In this document: positions 32,873 through 42,630 of the stretch, piece after piece
Numbering within the stretch: the first letter of the stretch is position 1
How the letters are laid out: each line of letters starts with the position of its first letter
From: Actinophytocola sp.
GTDB taxonomy: Bacteria; Actinomycetota; Actinomycetes; Mycobacteriales; Pseudonocardiaceae
Length of the DNA stretch: 64,000 nt
NCBI RefSeq assembly: GCF_009379765.1
Contig: NZ_WHTD01000006.1
Location: forward strand, 1-64,000
Direction: 5' to 3'
Translations under genes and position numbers: made by a program
The notes under the pieces: generated by a model
Seen by the model: the letters and a program-made list of their open reading frames with translations, nothing else
Told to the model about the DNA's origin: nothing
The model's database searches: none

Positions 32873-33970
32873 GTGCGTGTGCGTCGTCGACTCGTCGGGT
32901 TCGCCGTGGTTGCGCTGATGGTGCTGGTCCTTCGTGTTCGGCCAGAATGAATGCCGCGCCGGACGTGGCACGCGCCACGGCTATGATCTTGTCTCGGCGT
33001 GCACCGGGTCGAGCACCTGGGCTACGCCGACAGCGGACACGGCCCAGTCCTCTACCCTGACCCGGCGGACCGGCAGCGTTTCGCTCGCGCCGACACCGAC
33101 GAGGCTGCGGAACGGCTCGCCGCGCTGCTGCGCGAGGAGAACGCCGACGTGCTGCTCAGCTACGACTCGAACGGCGGGTATGGCCACCGCGACCACGTCA
33201 AGGTCCACCACGTCGGCAAGCGCGCCGCGGAACTAGCCGGGGTGGAGCGAGTCCTGGAGGCGACGATGCCCCGCGACTTCGTTGAGCGCCTCATGCGGCT
33301 GACTCGCACCCTGCGGATCCCCTTCCGCTATGACACAGACGCGCTGCACGCTGCCTACAGTTCCGGCTCGGCCATCACTCATCGGGTCAACGTGCGCCGT
33401 TTCGCCCGCCGGAAACAGGCGGCACTGGCCGCGCACCACTCCCAGGTGAGCGGGCGCGGCAGGCTCGCCTCCGTCATGCAGCTGCTCGTCCGGCTCCCAA
33501 CGCCGATATTTGGACTGCTCCTCGGCCGTGAGTGGTTCGTCGAGCCTGCCAGGACGCCGGTTACCAAGCCTGCTACCAGCATCTTCGCCCACAACTGATC
33601 GTGTGAGCCGAGCTATCGCCCAGAAAGCCGGAAACGACGGAATAGCGCACACCTGTAATAGGTGCACTGCACCAGGACCGGGTGCGGGGAGGGCGAGACC
33701 TCGGAGCCGCCGGAGATCAACCCGCCGGGCGTGAACGTCCCGGACATGCCGTCGCTCGACGTGCTCGACGAGGAACTCCTCGAAGGCGCCGACGGCGTCC
33801 GCCAGTACCTCGCCGAGCAGTACCAGCACACCGACGTCGGCAGCGTCGACTGCCCCGGCCGGCTGGCGCTCGAGTTCGACTGCGCGGTCAGCGTCGCCGG
33901 GCAGGAGAAGACCGTCACCGTCACCGTGCTCGACGAGAACGGCGAGTTCGAGGTCAGCGAGCCGTGGTAA
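32873..33970 (+). pseudogene. DUF4333 lipoprotein gene split into signal peptide (32873-32930) and mature part (33677-33970)
   Basis: VRVRRRLVGFAVVALMVLVL then, 746 bp later, in-frame TGCGEGETSEPPEINPP...SVDCPGRLALEFDCAVSVAGQEKTVTVTVLDENGEFEV; joining gives a lipobox VLTGC. Confidence 0.6.
32999..33598 (+). pseudogene. PIG-L family deacetylase, 5'-truncated
   Basis: HRVEHLGYADSGHGP...SYDSNGGYGHRDHVKVHHVGKRAAELAGVERVLEATMPRD; catalytic AHPDDE N-terminus absent and in-frame stop 5 codons upstream. Confidence 0.75.
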
Positions 33971-34011
33971 CCGGGTCGCGTGAGGCACGGCTCGACAGGC
34001 ATCATCGGCTG

Positions 34012-35250
34012 GTGACCCAGACGCTGGTGCCCGCGCGGACGACCGAGTTCGAGTTCCGGGCAGTGGAGGACGCCGAGCTGCGCGTGGCCAACGACGTCTT
34101 CCGGGAAGCACTGCACGACGAGCCGCTCGACGACGAGAAATGGGCGTCCGCCAAGAGGACCTACGAGCCCGGCCGCACGTTCGGCGCGTTCGCCGGCCCG
34201 ACCATGGTCGGCACCACCACGTCGCTCACCTCGAGTCTCGCACTGCCGGGCGGCGCGGTCCTGCCGATGGCCGCGGTCACCGCGGTCGGCGTACGCACCG
34301 ACCACCGCAGGCGCGGCGCGCTCACCGGGCTGGTGCGCCTGCAGCTCGCCGAGTGCGCCGCGGCCGGCGAGGTGTTCGCCACCCTGCACGCGAGCCAGCC
34401 CACGATCTACGGCCGGTTCGGCTACGGGCTCGGCACGCGGACCCGAACCATGCGGGTCCGCTGCGCCCGCGCGCGCATGCGCCCCGAGGTCCCGACCGCC
34501 GGCACCGTCCGGTTGCTCACCAAGGACGAGGCACTCACCTTGCTGCCCGAGGCGTACCCGCGGCTGCGGCCCGCCCGCGCCGGGATGATGGGGCGCTCGC
34601 CGGCGTGGTGGGTGCTCGGCTACGAGCGCCGGATGGAGCACGGCTACTTCCGTGCCGCCGCGCACCACGACCCCGACGGCGTGGTCGACGGCTTCGTCGG
34701 CTACCGCCCGGGCCCGTTCCCGTCCGACGACCCGAGGGTCGGCGCCTCGATCGCCGTGCTCGACTTCATGGCCGCGACCCAGGAGGTCGCCACCGACCTG
34801 TGGCGCTTCCTGCTCGGCATCGACCTCATCGAGGAGGTCACCGTCTACGTCCGGCCCACCGACGACCCGCTCGAGGCGATGCTCGTCGACATGTTCGCCG
34901 TCCGCAGCGAGCCGGACGACGAGCTGTGGACGCGGGTGGTCGACGTGCCCACGGCGCTCGCCTCGCGCACCTACGGGGCGGCCGACCCGGTGGTGGTCGA
35001 GGTCGTGGACCCGTTGCTGCCCGACAACTCCGGCCGCTACCTGATCAGTCCACATGGGACCGACCGGACCGAGGCGCGGCCCGCGCTCACGATGAGCGTC
35101 GAGACTCTCGGCTGGGTCTACCTCGGCGCGTGGCGCCCGTCCGACCTCGCCTCGATCGGCCGGCTCACCGCGCACGACCCGGCCGCGCTCCCCGCGGCGG
35201 ACCGCCTGTTCGCGACGGACCGGCCCGCGTGGTGCGGTAGCTTGTTCTGA
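34012..35250 (+). CDS. GNAT N-acetyltransferase, Eis-like
   Basis: FRAVEDAELRVANDVFREALH...AAVTAVGVRTDHRRRGALTGLVRLQL...ASQPTIYGRFGYG, SCP2-like C-terminus. Confidence 0.85.
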   Translation: MTQTLVPARTTEFEFRAVEDAELRVANDVFREALHDEPLDDEKWASAKRTYEPGRTFGAFAGPTMVGTTTSLTSSLALPGGAVLPMAAVTAVGVRTDHRRRGALTGLVRLQLAECAAAGEVFATLHASQPTIYGRFGYGLGTRTRTMRVRCARARMRPEVPTAGTVRLLTKDEALTLLPEAYPRLRPARAGMMGRSPAWWVLGYERRMEHGYFRAAAHHDPDGVVDGFVGYRPGPFPSDDPRVGASIAVLDFMAATQEVATDLWRFLLGIDLIEEVTVYVRPTDDPLEAMLVDMFAVRSEPDDELWTRVVDVPTALASRTYGAADPVVVEVVDPLLPDNSGRYLISPHGTDRTEARPALTMSVETLGWVYLGAWRPSDLASIGRLTAHDPAALPAADRLFATDRPAWCGSLF

Positions 35251-35273
35251 CCCCCAGGCGAAAGGTCGGAACG

Positions 35274-35393
35274 GTGCGGCGCGTGTTCGTGGCGACTCTG
35301 CTCGCGGTGGTGGCCGTGCTCGGCACCGGCTGCGGCCCGGACGATCCAGAGGGCCCGGACCTCACCGACTTCGCCGCCGCGCATGTCCGCTAG
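35274..35393 (+). CDS. Very short putative lipoprotein (39 aa), possibly a truncated gene
   Basis: VRRVFVATLLAVVAVLGTGCGPDDPEGPDLTDFAAAHVR; lipobox LGTGC; stop overlaps the convergent exonuclease stop in CTAG. Confidence 0.5.
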   Translation: MRRVFVATLLAVVAVLGTGCGPDDPEGPDLTDFAAAHVR

Positions 35394-36331
35394 GCGTGCG
35401 CGGCGGTCAGCGCTGCCAGCAGCCGGTCCACCGACGCGCCGAGGTCCCACTTCTCCTGCAGCGCCCGCACCCGGTCCAGGTCGCGCGGCTCGGTGGGCAC
35501 GGCGTCGGACCGGTCGACGGTCACCGCGGCGTCCAGGGCCACCCGCACCACGAGCGGCGCCACGGACACGTAGTCGGCCGCGTCCTTGAGCGCCGTCTTC
35601 ACCCGCAGCGGCACCAGCTTGTCGCCGGCCGCGGCCGCGGCGAGCAGCCCGTCGAGCGAGCCGAACCGGGTGATCAGCTTCGCCGCCGTCTTCTCGCCGA
35701 CCCCGGTCACCCCCGGCAGCCCGTCGGAGGGGTCGCCGCGCAGCAACGCCATGTCCGCGTATGCCGGCCCGCTGTTGTCCACCGGCAGGTCGTACTTCGC
35801 GGCCAGCTCGCGCGGGCCCAGCTGCTCCGCCCTCGCCCACCCGCGACCGACGTAGATCACGCTGACCGGGGTCGGCTCGTCGCGCACCACCTGGAACAGG
35901 TCACGGTCACCCGACACGACCTCCACCGGGTCGACGGACTCGCGGTGTGCCAGCGTGCCGATCACGTCGTCCGCCTCGTAGCCCGGCGCCTCCGCGGTGG
36001 CGAGCCCGACGGCGTCCAGCAGGTCGAGGATGATCGGGACCTGGGGGGTCAGCGTGTCCGGCACCTCCTCGACGTTGTTCACCGGGTCGGCCACCCGGTG
36101 CGCCTTGTACGAGGGCAGCGCCCGCACCCGGAACGCCGGCCGCCAGTCGGCGTCGAGGCAGGCCACGAGCCGGGACGGTCGCCGCTCGGTGAGGATCCGC
36201 GCGATCGTGTCGGCGAACCCGCGCACCGCGTTGACCGGCGTACCGTCCGGAGCGGTCATCGAATCGGGCAGCGCGTAGTAGGACCGGAAGTACAGGCTGG
36301 CCGAGTCCAGCAGCGCAAGGGGTCGACTCAC
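35390..36331 (-). CDS. 5'-3' exonuclease (Pol I N-terminal/FEN family)
   Basis: DSMTAPDGTPVNAVRGFADTIARIL...EAPGYEADDVIGTLAHRE...VVSGDRDLFQVV...LRGDPSDGLPGVTGVGEKTAAKLI. Confidence 0.94.
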   Translation of the reverse strand: MSRPLALLDSASLYFRSYYALPDSMTAPDGTPVNAVRGFADTIARILTERRPSRLVACLDADWRPAFRVRALPSYKAHRVADPVNNVEEVPDTLTPQVPIILDLLDAVGLATAEAPGYEADDVIGTLAHRESVDPVEVVSGDRDLFQVVRDEPTPVSVIYVGRGWARAEQLGPRELAAKYDLPVDNSGPAYADMALLRGDPSDGLPGVTGVGEKTAAKLITRFGSLDGLLAAAAAGDKLVPLRVKTALKDAADYVSVAPLVVRVALDAAVTVDRSDAVPTEPRDLDRVRALQEKWDLGASVDRLLAALTAAHA

Positions 36332-36375
36332 GGGCGTCAGCCTGCCACGTCGCGCCGGGAAGGCAGAATCGACAC

Positions 36376-39300
36376 GTGCGGATCGCGATGCTCGGCCTGG
36401 TGGACGTCCGCGCCGATGACGGGACACCGGTGGAGATCACCGGCGCGCGGCTGCGCACGCTGCTGATCCTGCTCGCCCTCGATCCCGGCCGGGTGGTCAC
36501 CGGCGCACGCCTCATCGACGGCGTCTGGGGCGACGATCCGCCGGCCGAGGCCACCAACGCCCTGCAGGCGCTCGTCTCCCGGCTGCGTCGCGCACTGCCC
36601 GAGCCCGCCGTCGAGTCCACGCCGGCCGGCTACCGGCTCGCCGTCCCACCCGACACCGTCGACCTGCACCGCTTCGAGCAGCTCGCCGCGCTGGGCCGGG
36701 CCGCCCTGCGAACGGACCCGCGACGGGCCGCGAAAGTCCTGCGTGAGGCCGAAGCGCTGTGGCGCGGCCCGGCCCTGGCCGACACCGCGAACGCCGCCTT
36801 CGCCCAGGCGCCGCTGGCCAGGCTCGAGGAGCGCCGGCTGGCCGTGCGCGGCGACCGCATCGAGGCCGAGCTGCCGGGCGCCGACGGCGTGGAGCTGGTC
36901 GCGGAGCTGGAGGAGCTGGTCGCCGAGCACCCGCTGCACGAGCGGTTCACCGGGCTGCTGATGCGCGCGCTCCACCAGGCCGGCCGTTCCGGCGACGCCC
37001 TCGCCGTCCACGCCCGCATCCGCGACGCACTGGCCGACGAGCTCGGCGCCAACCCTTCCGCCGAGCTCGCCGCGCTGCACCTGGAGGTCCTGCGCGGCGG
37101 CGAGACCCCGCAGGACCGCCCGCACACCAACCTCCGCGCCGGCCTCACCAGCTTCGTCGGCCGCGACACCGACCTGGCCAAGGTCAGCGCGCTGGTCGGC
37201 CCGTCCAGGCTGGTCACCCTCACCGGCCCCGGCGGCTCCGGCAAGACCCGCCTGGCCACCGAGGTCGCCCGTGCCCTCCTGGAGGAGATGCGCGACGTAT
37301 GGCTGGTCGAGCTGGCCCCGGTCAGCGACGGCGCCGACCTGCCGCAGGCGGTGGTGTCCGCGCTCGGCCTGCGCATGCCGGCACTCCTCGGCAGCACCCT
37401 GGCGCACTCCACCGAGCCCGAGGCCGTCGATCCGGTCGACCGCCTCGCCGCCGCCCTGTCCACTCGGGCGCTGCTGCTGGTCCTGGACAACTGCGAGCAC
37501 CTGATCGGGCCGGCCGCCGCGCTCGCCAACCGGCTGCTCGGCGAGTGTCCGCGGCTGCGTGTCCTCGCCACCAGCCGCGAGCCACTCGGCATCACCGGGG
37601 AGACGCTGTGGCCGGTCGACCCGCTGCCGCTGCCGCCGGAGGGCGCGAGCCGCGACCAGGCGATGAGGTTCCCGTCGATGCGCCTGCTCGCCGACCGGGC
37701 GAGCGCCGTGCGGCCGGGGTTCGCGGTCGACGACCGCACGGCGCTGCACATGATCCACATCTGCCGCGCGCTCGACGGCATGCCGCTCGCCATCGAGCTG
37801 GCCGCCGCCCGGCTGCGCACGATGTCCGCCCAGCAGGTCGCGACGAGGCTCGACGACCGGTTCCGGCTGCTCACCGGCGGCAGCAGGCTCACGCTGCCGC
37901 GGCACCAGACGCTGCGCGCGGTCGTCGACTGGAGCTGGGACCTGCTCGGCGACGCCGAGCGGACGCTGCTGCGCCGCCTGGCCGTGTTCGCCGGCGGCTC
38001 GACCCTGGAGGCCGCCGAGCAGGTGTGCGCGGGCGCCGGCCTGCCCGCCGTCGAGGTGTTCGACGTGCTGTCCGCGCTGCTGGACAAGTCGCTGGTGCTG
38101 CTTGCCGAGGACGGGCGCTACCGGATGCTCCAGACCATCAAGGCCTACGGTCTGGAACGGCTGGCCGACGCCGGGGAGACCGACCGGGTCCGCTGGGCGC
38201 ACGTCGAGCACTTCGGCCGGCTCGCCGAAACCGCCGAGCCGTACCTGCGCCGCGCCGAGCAGCTGGACTGGATCGACCGGCTCGACGCCGACAAGGACAA
38301 CCTCAACGCCGCGCTGCGCACCGCGATCGCCGCCGGGGAGACCCGCACCGCGGAGTGGTTCCTGGCCAACCTGGGCTGGTACTGGTGGCTGCACGGGCAC
38401 AAGGTCGAGGGCGGCGAGCTGGCCGCCGAGGTCCTCGCCATGACCGGGGAGGGCGCGCCGGCCGAGGTGCGGGCGGTGGCGTACGGGATGGCCGCCCTGC
38501 TCGCCGTCGACGGGCTGCGGGACGCGGACAAGGCGCTCAGCTTCTTCACCAGCGCGGTGGCGGCCGCCAAGGGCATCGACCCGGGCACGCACCCGGTCAT
38601 CCGGCTCATCGGGCCGCTCGACGAGGTCATGCACAGCCTCGGCCGGCCCACGGAGCCCTTGCGGCTCAACGCGATCGAGGTGCTCACCGAGGACGACGAC
38701 CCGTGGGTGTGCGGCACGGCGCAGGCGTTGCGCGCGCACGCGTTCCTCAACGCGGGCCGGCTGCATGCCGAGGCCGAGGCGGACTTCCGCGCCGCCCTCG
38801 GGTCGTTCCGGGCGGTGGGTGACCGGTGGGGGATGTCGTTCGCGCTGTGCTCGCTGGCCGACCTGATCGCGTGGCGCGGTGACCTCGCCGGCGCGGCGGA
38901 GCTTTACCAGGAGGCCATCCTGGTGTTCTCCCAGCTGGTGACCAACGAGGACCTCACTCGCTACCGGCTGCGGCTGGCCGACCTGCTGCTCCAGCTCGGC
39001 CGGACTGCCGAGTCGGCCGCGATGCTCGCCCAGGCGCGGCGTGGCGCCGACCGTTCCGGCATGCCCGAGGGCCTGGCCCGCGTCGCCCACGCCACCGGCG
39101 ACTTCGCCCGCCGCCGCGGTGGCCTCGACCCGGCCCGCGCCGACCTCGCCCGCGCCGCGGTGCTCGCCGCGCACACGTCGGTCGCGCCGCAGTTCCGCGC
39201 CGTCATCGAGGCGTCCCGCGGCTACCTGGCGACGGCGGCGGGCGATCCGGCCGCGGCGGCCGCCCACCACGCGACCGCGTTCGACTGGGCGCTCAAGTCC

Positions 39301-39564
39301 AACGACGCCCCGATGATCGCGCACGTCCTGGTCGGGCTCGCCGAGCTCAGCATCGACCGCGGCGACCCCCGGCACGCCGCGGCCCTGCTCGGCGCGAGTG
39401 TCGCCATCCGCGGCGTGCCGGACCTGTCGTTCGCCGACGGCGTGCGCGTGGAGGCGGCCACGCGGGCCGCACTCGGCGAGGAGCTGTTCGCCGAGTCGGC
39501 CGCACGTGGCGCCTCCGCCACCATGGACACCGTCCGGGAGCTGGCGGTTATACCCGCCGCCTGA
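36376..39564 (+). CDS. SARP/AfsR-type BTAD transcriptional regulator with NB-ARC-like ATPase and TPR-like region
   Basis: RIAMLGLVDVRADDGTPVEITGARLRTLLILLAL...BTAD; LTGPGGSGKTRLATEVARALLEEM; 1062 aa. Confidence 0.92.
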   Translation: MRIAMLGLVDVRADDGTPVEITGARLRTLLILLALDPGRVVTGARLIDGVWGDDPPAEATNALQALVSRLRRALPEPAVESTPAGYRLAVPPDTVDLHRFEQLAALGRAALRTDPRRAAKVLREAEALWRGPALADTANAAFAQAPLARLEERRLAVRGDRIEAELPGADGVELVAELEELVAEHPLHERFTGLLMRALHQAGRSGDALAVHARIRDALADELGANPSAELAALHLEVLRGGETPQDRPHTNLRAGLTSFVGRDTDLAKVSALVGPSRLVTLTGPGGSGKTRLATEVARALLEEMRDVWLVELAPVSDGADLPQAVVSALGLRMPALLGSTLAHSTEPEAVDPVDRLAAALSTRALLLVLDNCEHLIGPAAALANRLLGECPRLRVLATSREPLGITGETLWPVDPLPLPPEGASRDQAMRFPSMRLLADRASAVRPGFAVDDRTALHMIHICRALDGMPLAIELAAARLRTMSAQQVATRLDDRFRLLTGGSRLTLPRHQTLRAVVDWSWDLLGDAERTLLRRLAVFAGGSTLEAAEQVCAGAGLPAVEVFDVLSALLDKSLVLLAEDGRYRMLQTIKAYGLERLADAGETDRVRWAHVEHFGRLAETAEPYLRRAEQLDWIDRLDADKDNLNAALRTAIAAGETRTAEWFLANLGWYWWLHGHKVEGGELAAEVLAMTGEGAPAEVRAVAYGMAALLAVDGLRDADKALSFFTSAVAAAKGIDPGTHPVIRLIGPLDEVMHSLGRPTEPLRLNAIEVLTEDDDPWVCGTAQALRAHAFLNAGRLHAEAEADFRAALGSFRAVGDRWGMSFALCSLADLIAWRGDLAGAAELYQEAILVFSQLVTNEDLTRYRLRLADLLLQLGRTAESAAMLAQARRGADRSGMPEGLARVAHATGDFARRRGGLDPARADLARAAVLAAHTSVAPQFRAVIEASRGYLATAAGDPAAAAAHHATAFDWALKSNDAPMIAHVLVGLAELSIDRGDPRHAAALLGASVAIRGVPDLSFADGVRVEAATRAALGEELFAESAARGASATMDTVRELAVIPAA

Positions 39565-40357
39565 AGGCGCGGACCGCGAGCGGCGCGAACACCACCAGGA
39601 TCCCGGCCGCCCAGAGCAGCGACGTTCCCACCGGGCCCGCGACCGATCCGCCGACCAGCAGGCCGCGCACCGCGTCGGCCACCGATGTCACCGGGTTGAC
39701 GTCCACCCAGCCCTGCAGCCAGCCCGGCATCGTGCCGGTCGGGGCGAACGCGTTGCTCACGAATGTCAGCGGGAACATCACCGAGAACCCGAAGATCATC
39801 ACCTTCTCGGGCTCGTTGACCAGCATCCCGACCAGCACCGAGATCCACGAGAACGCCATCGCGAACCCGAGCATCAGCGCGAACGCGCCGACCACGCTCG
39901 CGACGTCGGTGCCCACCCGGAAGCCCATGATCGCGCCGAGGCCCAGCAGCAGCGCCATCGCCCAGGCCTGCTTGACCATGTCCGCCACGATCCGGCCGGC
40001 GAGCGGCGACCACCGCGCGATCGGCAGCGCGCGCAGCCGGTCGAACACGCCCTTGGCCAGGTCGGTGTTGAGCCCGACGCCGGTGTTGAGTGTGCCGAAC
40101 AGGCTGTTCTGCACGATGACCCCGGGCAGTACGAAGGTCAGGTAGTCGTCCGTCGAGCCGGAGATCGCGCCGCCGAACACGTAGGTGAACAGCAGCAGGA
40201 ACATGATCGGCTGGACGCTGAAGTCGATCAGCTCCATGGGGTTGTGCCTGATCTGCACCAGCGTCCGCCAGGACAGTGTGGCGCTCTGCACGAGGCCTTC
40301 CCAGGGGCGCGTGCGGGGGGCGAGTGTCCGTGGCGACGGCGCGGTCAACGTGGTCAT
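39548..40357 (-). CDS. ABC-2 type transporter permease (DrrB-like)
   Basis: FSVQPIMFLLLFTYVFGGAISGSTDDYLTFVLPGVIVQNSLFGTLNTGVGLNTDLAKGVFDRLRALPIAR. Confidence 0.92.
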   Translation of the reverse strand: MTTLTAPSPRTLAPRTRPWEGLVQSATLSWRTLVQIRHNPMELIDFSVQPIMFLLLFTYVFGGAISGSTDDYLTFVLPGVIVQNSLFGTLNTGVGLNTDLAKGVFDRLRALPIARWSPLAGRIVADMVKQAWAMALLLGLGAIMGFRVGTDVASVVGAFALMLGFAMAFSWISVLVGMLVNEPEKVMIFGFSVMFPLTFVSNAFAPTGTMPGWLQGWVDVNPVTSVADAVRGLLVGGSVAGPVGTSLLWAAGILVVFAPLAVRAFRRRV

Positions 40358-41325
40358 GCCGGGACTCCTTCCGTCTCGGTGGCGGGCTCGTCGGTGCTCG
40401 CGCGGTGGCCGGTGAGGCCCAGGAACACCTCGTCGAGACTGGCGTCGCGCAGGGCCAGCTCGGCCACCAGCACCTCGGCGTCGTCGAGCCGCCGGACCAC
40501 CGCAGGCAGTACGGCCGGGTCGGTCACCGACGCCGTGACGGTCGACCCCTCGACGACCGGCTCGGCGGCGGTGACGTCGCGGACCACCGACAGCACGATC
40601 GGCAGGTCGGCGGGGTCCTTGGGCCGGACGACGAGCGGCTGCGCGCCGGTGCGGGCCTTCAGCTCGGCAGGCGTGCCGGTGGCGATCACCCGGCCGTGGT
40701 CGACCACCGCGATCTCACCGGCCAGCTGGTCGGCCTCGTCGAGGTACTGGGTGGTGAGCAGCACGGTCACCCCGTCGGCCACGAGGTCGCGGACGATCTG
40801 CCACAGGTCGAGGCGGCTGCGCGGGTCGAGGCCCGTGGTCGGCTCGTCCAGGAACAGCACCCGCGGCCGGCTGACCAGGCTCGCGGCCAGGTCGAGCCGG
40901 CGCCGCATGCCGCCGGAGTAGGTCTTGGCCGCCCGGGTGGCGGCATCGGTCAGGCCGAACTGCGTGAGCAGCTCGCGGGCCCGGCGCTTGGCCTGCGCTC
41001 GCGGTATGCCCAGCAGGCGGCCGATGAGCAGGAGGTTCTCCGCGCCGGTGAGCATCTCGTCGACCGAGGCGTACTGCCCGGTCAGGCCGATGAGCTGGCG
41101 GACCTGGTGCGCGTCGCGGACGACGTCGTGCCCGCAGACCTCGGCGTGCCCGGCGTCCGGCCGCAGCAACGTGGTCAGGATCCGCACGGTGGTGGTCTTG
41201 CCGGCGCCGTTGGGCCCGAGCAGGCCCAGCACGGTGCCGGCGCGCACCGCGAGGTCGACGCCGTCGAGCGCCGTCGTCTCCCCGAACCGCTTGGCCAGTC
41301 CCTCGGCCAGCACGGCGTGGTTCAT
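40354..41325 (-). CDS. ABC transporter ATP-binding protein (DrrA-like)
   Basis: LGLLGPNGAGKTTTVRILTTLL...TYSGGMRRRLDLAASLVSRPRVLFLDEPTTGLDPRSR. Confidence 0.95.
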   Translation of the reverse strand: MNHAVLAEGLAKRFGETTALDGVDLAVRAGTVLGLLGPNGAGKTTTVRILTTLLRPDAGHAEVCGHDVVRDAHQVRQLIGLTGQYASVDEMLTGAENLLLIGRLLGIPRAQAKRRARELLTQFGLTDAATRAAKTYSGGMRRRLDLAASLVSRPRVLFLDEPTTGLDPRSRLDLWQIVRDLVADGVTVLLTTQYLDEADQLAGEIAVVDHGRVIATGTPAELKARTGAQPLVVRPKDPADLPIVLSVVRDVTAAEPVVEGSTVTASVTDPAVLPAVVRRLDDAEVLVAELALRDASLDEVFLGLTGHRASTDEPATETEGVPA

Positions 41326-41460
41326 GGTTCGTCCCCTCGAAGTCGGGTCTTGGTGCCTCCGACGATGGGCCGGCCGGCTGATACCGCCCTGATCCGCCCA
41401 CCCGGCTCGCTGACATGTCGCTGACACGTTCGACCACCCGCCCGGACTAGGCTTTCCAGC

Positions 41461-42597
41461 ATGTCGACCACCGTCTCCGCCACCGACCCCACGGCCCTGC
41501 GCGCACGGCTCGACCGCGCCCGGGAGGCGGCCGGCGCCGCCGGCGTGGACGCGTTGCTGATGGCGCCCGGCTCGGACCTCAGGTACCTGCTCGGTGGCTC
41601 GGGCAGCTCGTTCGAGCGGCTCACCTGCCTGGTCCTGCCCACCGGTGGCGCGCCGGTGTTGGTGGTGCCCAAGCTGGAGGCGCCGGGCTACGCGGCCGTG
41701 CCCACGGGCGAGCTGGGCGTGCAGATCGCGACCTGGGTCGACGCCGAGGACCCGTACGCCATGGTCGCGGCACTGCTCGGGGCGCCGGCGCGGGTGGCAC
41801 TCGGGGACGTCATGGCCGCGCTGCACGTGCTGGGGCTGCGCCGCGCGCTGCCGGGGGCCGACCAGGTGCTGGCCGGGCCGATCGTGCGCGAGCTGCGCAT
41901 GCGCAAGGACGCCACCGAGATCGACGGGCTGCGCCGGGCGGGCGCGGCCATCGACCGGGTGCACGCGCGGATGGCGGAGTTCCTGCGGGTCGGGCGCACC
42001 GAGGCGGCGGTCGGCGCGGACATCGCCGCGGCCATCGTCGAGGAGGGCCACGCGGTGGCCGAGTTCGTCATCGTCGGCTCCGGGCCCAACGGCGCGAGCC
42101 CGCACCACTCGCTGTCCGACCGGGTGGTCGAGGCGGGTGACGTCGTGGTCGTCGACATCGGCGGCCCGATCGCCGAGGGCTACTGCTCGGACAGCACCCG
42201 CACCTACGTGCTGGGGGAGCCGCGCGACGCGGACGTGCCTCGGACCTACGCCGTGCTCCAGGCGGCCCAGGCCGCGGCGGTCGCGGCCGTGCGGCCGGGC
42301 GTGCCGGCCCAGGACGTGGACGCGGCGGCCCGGTCGATCATCGCCGACGCGGGTTTCGGCGAGTACTTCATCCACCGCACGGGCCACGGCATTGGGCTCG
42401 ACGTGCACGAGGACCCGTACATCGTGTCGGGCAACGAGCTGCCGCTGGAGCCGGGAATGGCCTTCTCGGTCGAGCCGGGCATCTACCAGCCGGGTCGCTG
42501 GGGTGCGCGGATCGAGGACATCGTGGTGGTCACCGAGGACGGTGTCGAGCCACTGAACACGCGGCCGCACGAGCTCACCGTGCTCCCGACCCGATGA
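41461..42597 (+). CDS. M24 family Xaa-Pro aminopeptidase-like metallopeptidase
   Basis: VVDIGGPIAEGYCSDSTRTYVLG...FIHRTGHGIGLDVHEDPYI...LEPGMAFSVEPGIYQPGRWGARIEDIVVVTEDG. Confidence 0.94.
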   Translation: MSTTVSATDPTALRARLDRAREAAGAAGVDALLMAPGSDLRYLLGGSGSSFERLTCLVLPTGGAPVLVVPKLEAPGYAAVPTGELGVQIATWVDAEDPYAMVAALLGAPARVALGDVMAALHVLGLRRALPGADQVLAGPIVRELRMRKDATEIDGLRRAGAAIDRVHARMAEFLRVGRTEAAVGADIAAAIVEEGHAVAEFVIVGSGPNGASPHHSLSDRVVEAGDVVVVDIGGPIAEGYCSDSTRTYVLGEPRDADVPRTYAVLQAAQAAAVAAVRPGVPAQDVDAAARSIIADAGFGEYFIHRTGHGIGLDVHEDPYIVSGNELPLEPGMAFSVEPGIYQPGRWGARIEDIVVVTEDGVEPLNTRPHELTVLPTR

Positions 42598-42630
42598 CCG
42601 CCGAGGAGCCGGCGCCCTGTAACCGAGCCT

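Noticed and set aside
36337-39375. 1012-aa minus-strand ORF opposite the SARP gene
   Set aside because: Antisense to a clearly coding SARP/NB-ARC gene; low-complexity R/G/A/Q/H-rich translation typical of a high-GC shadow frame
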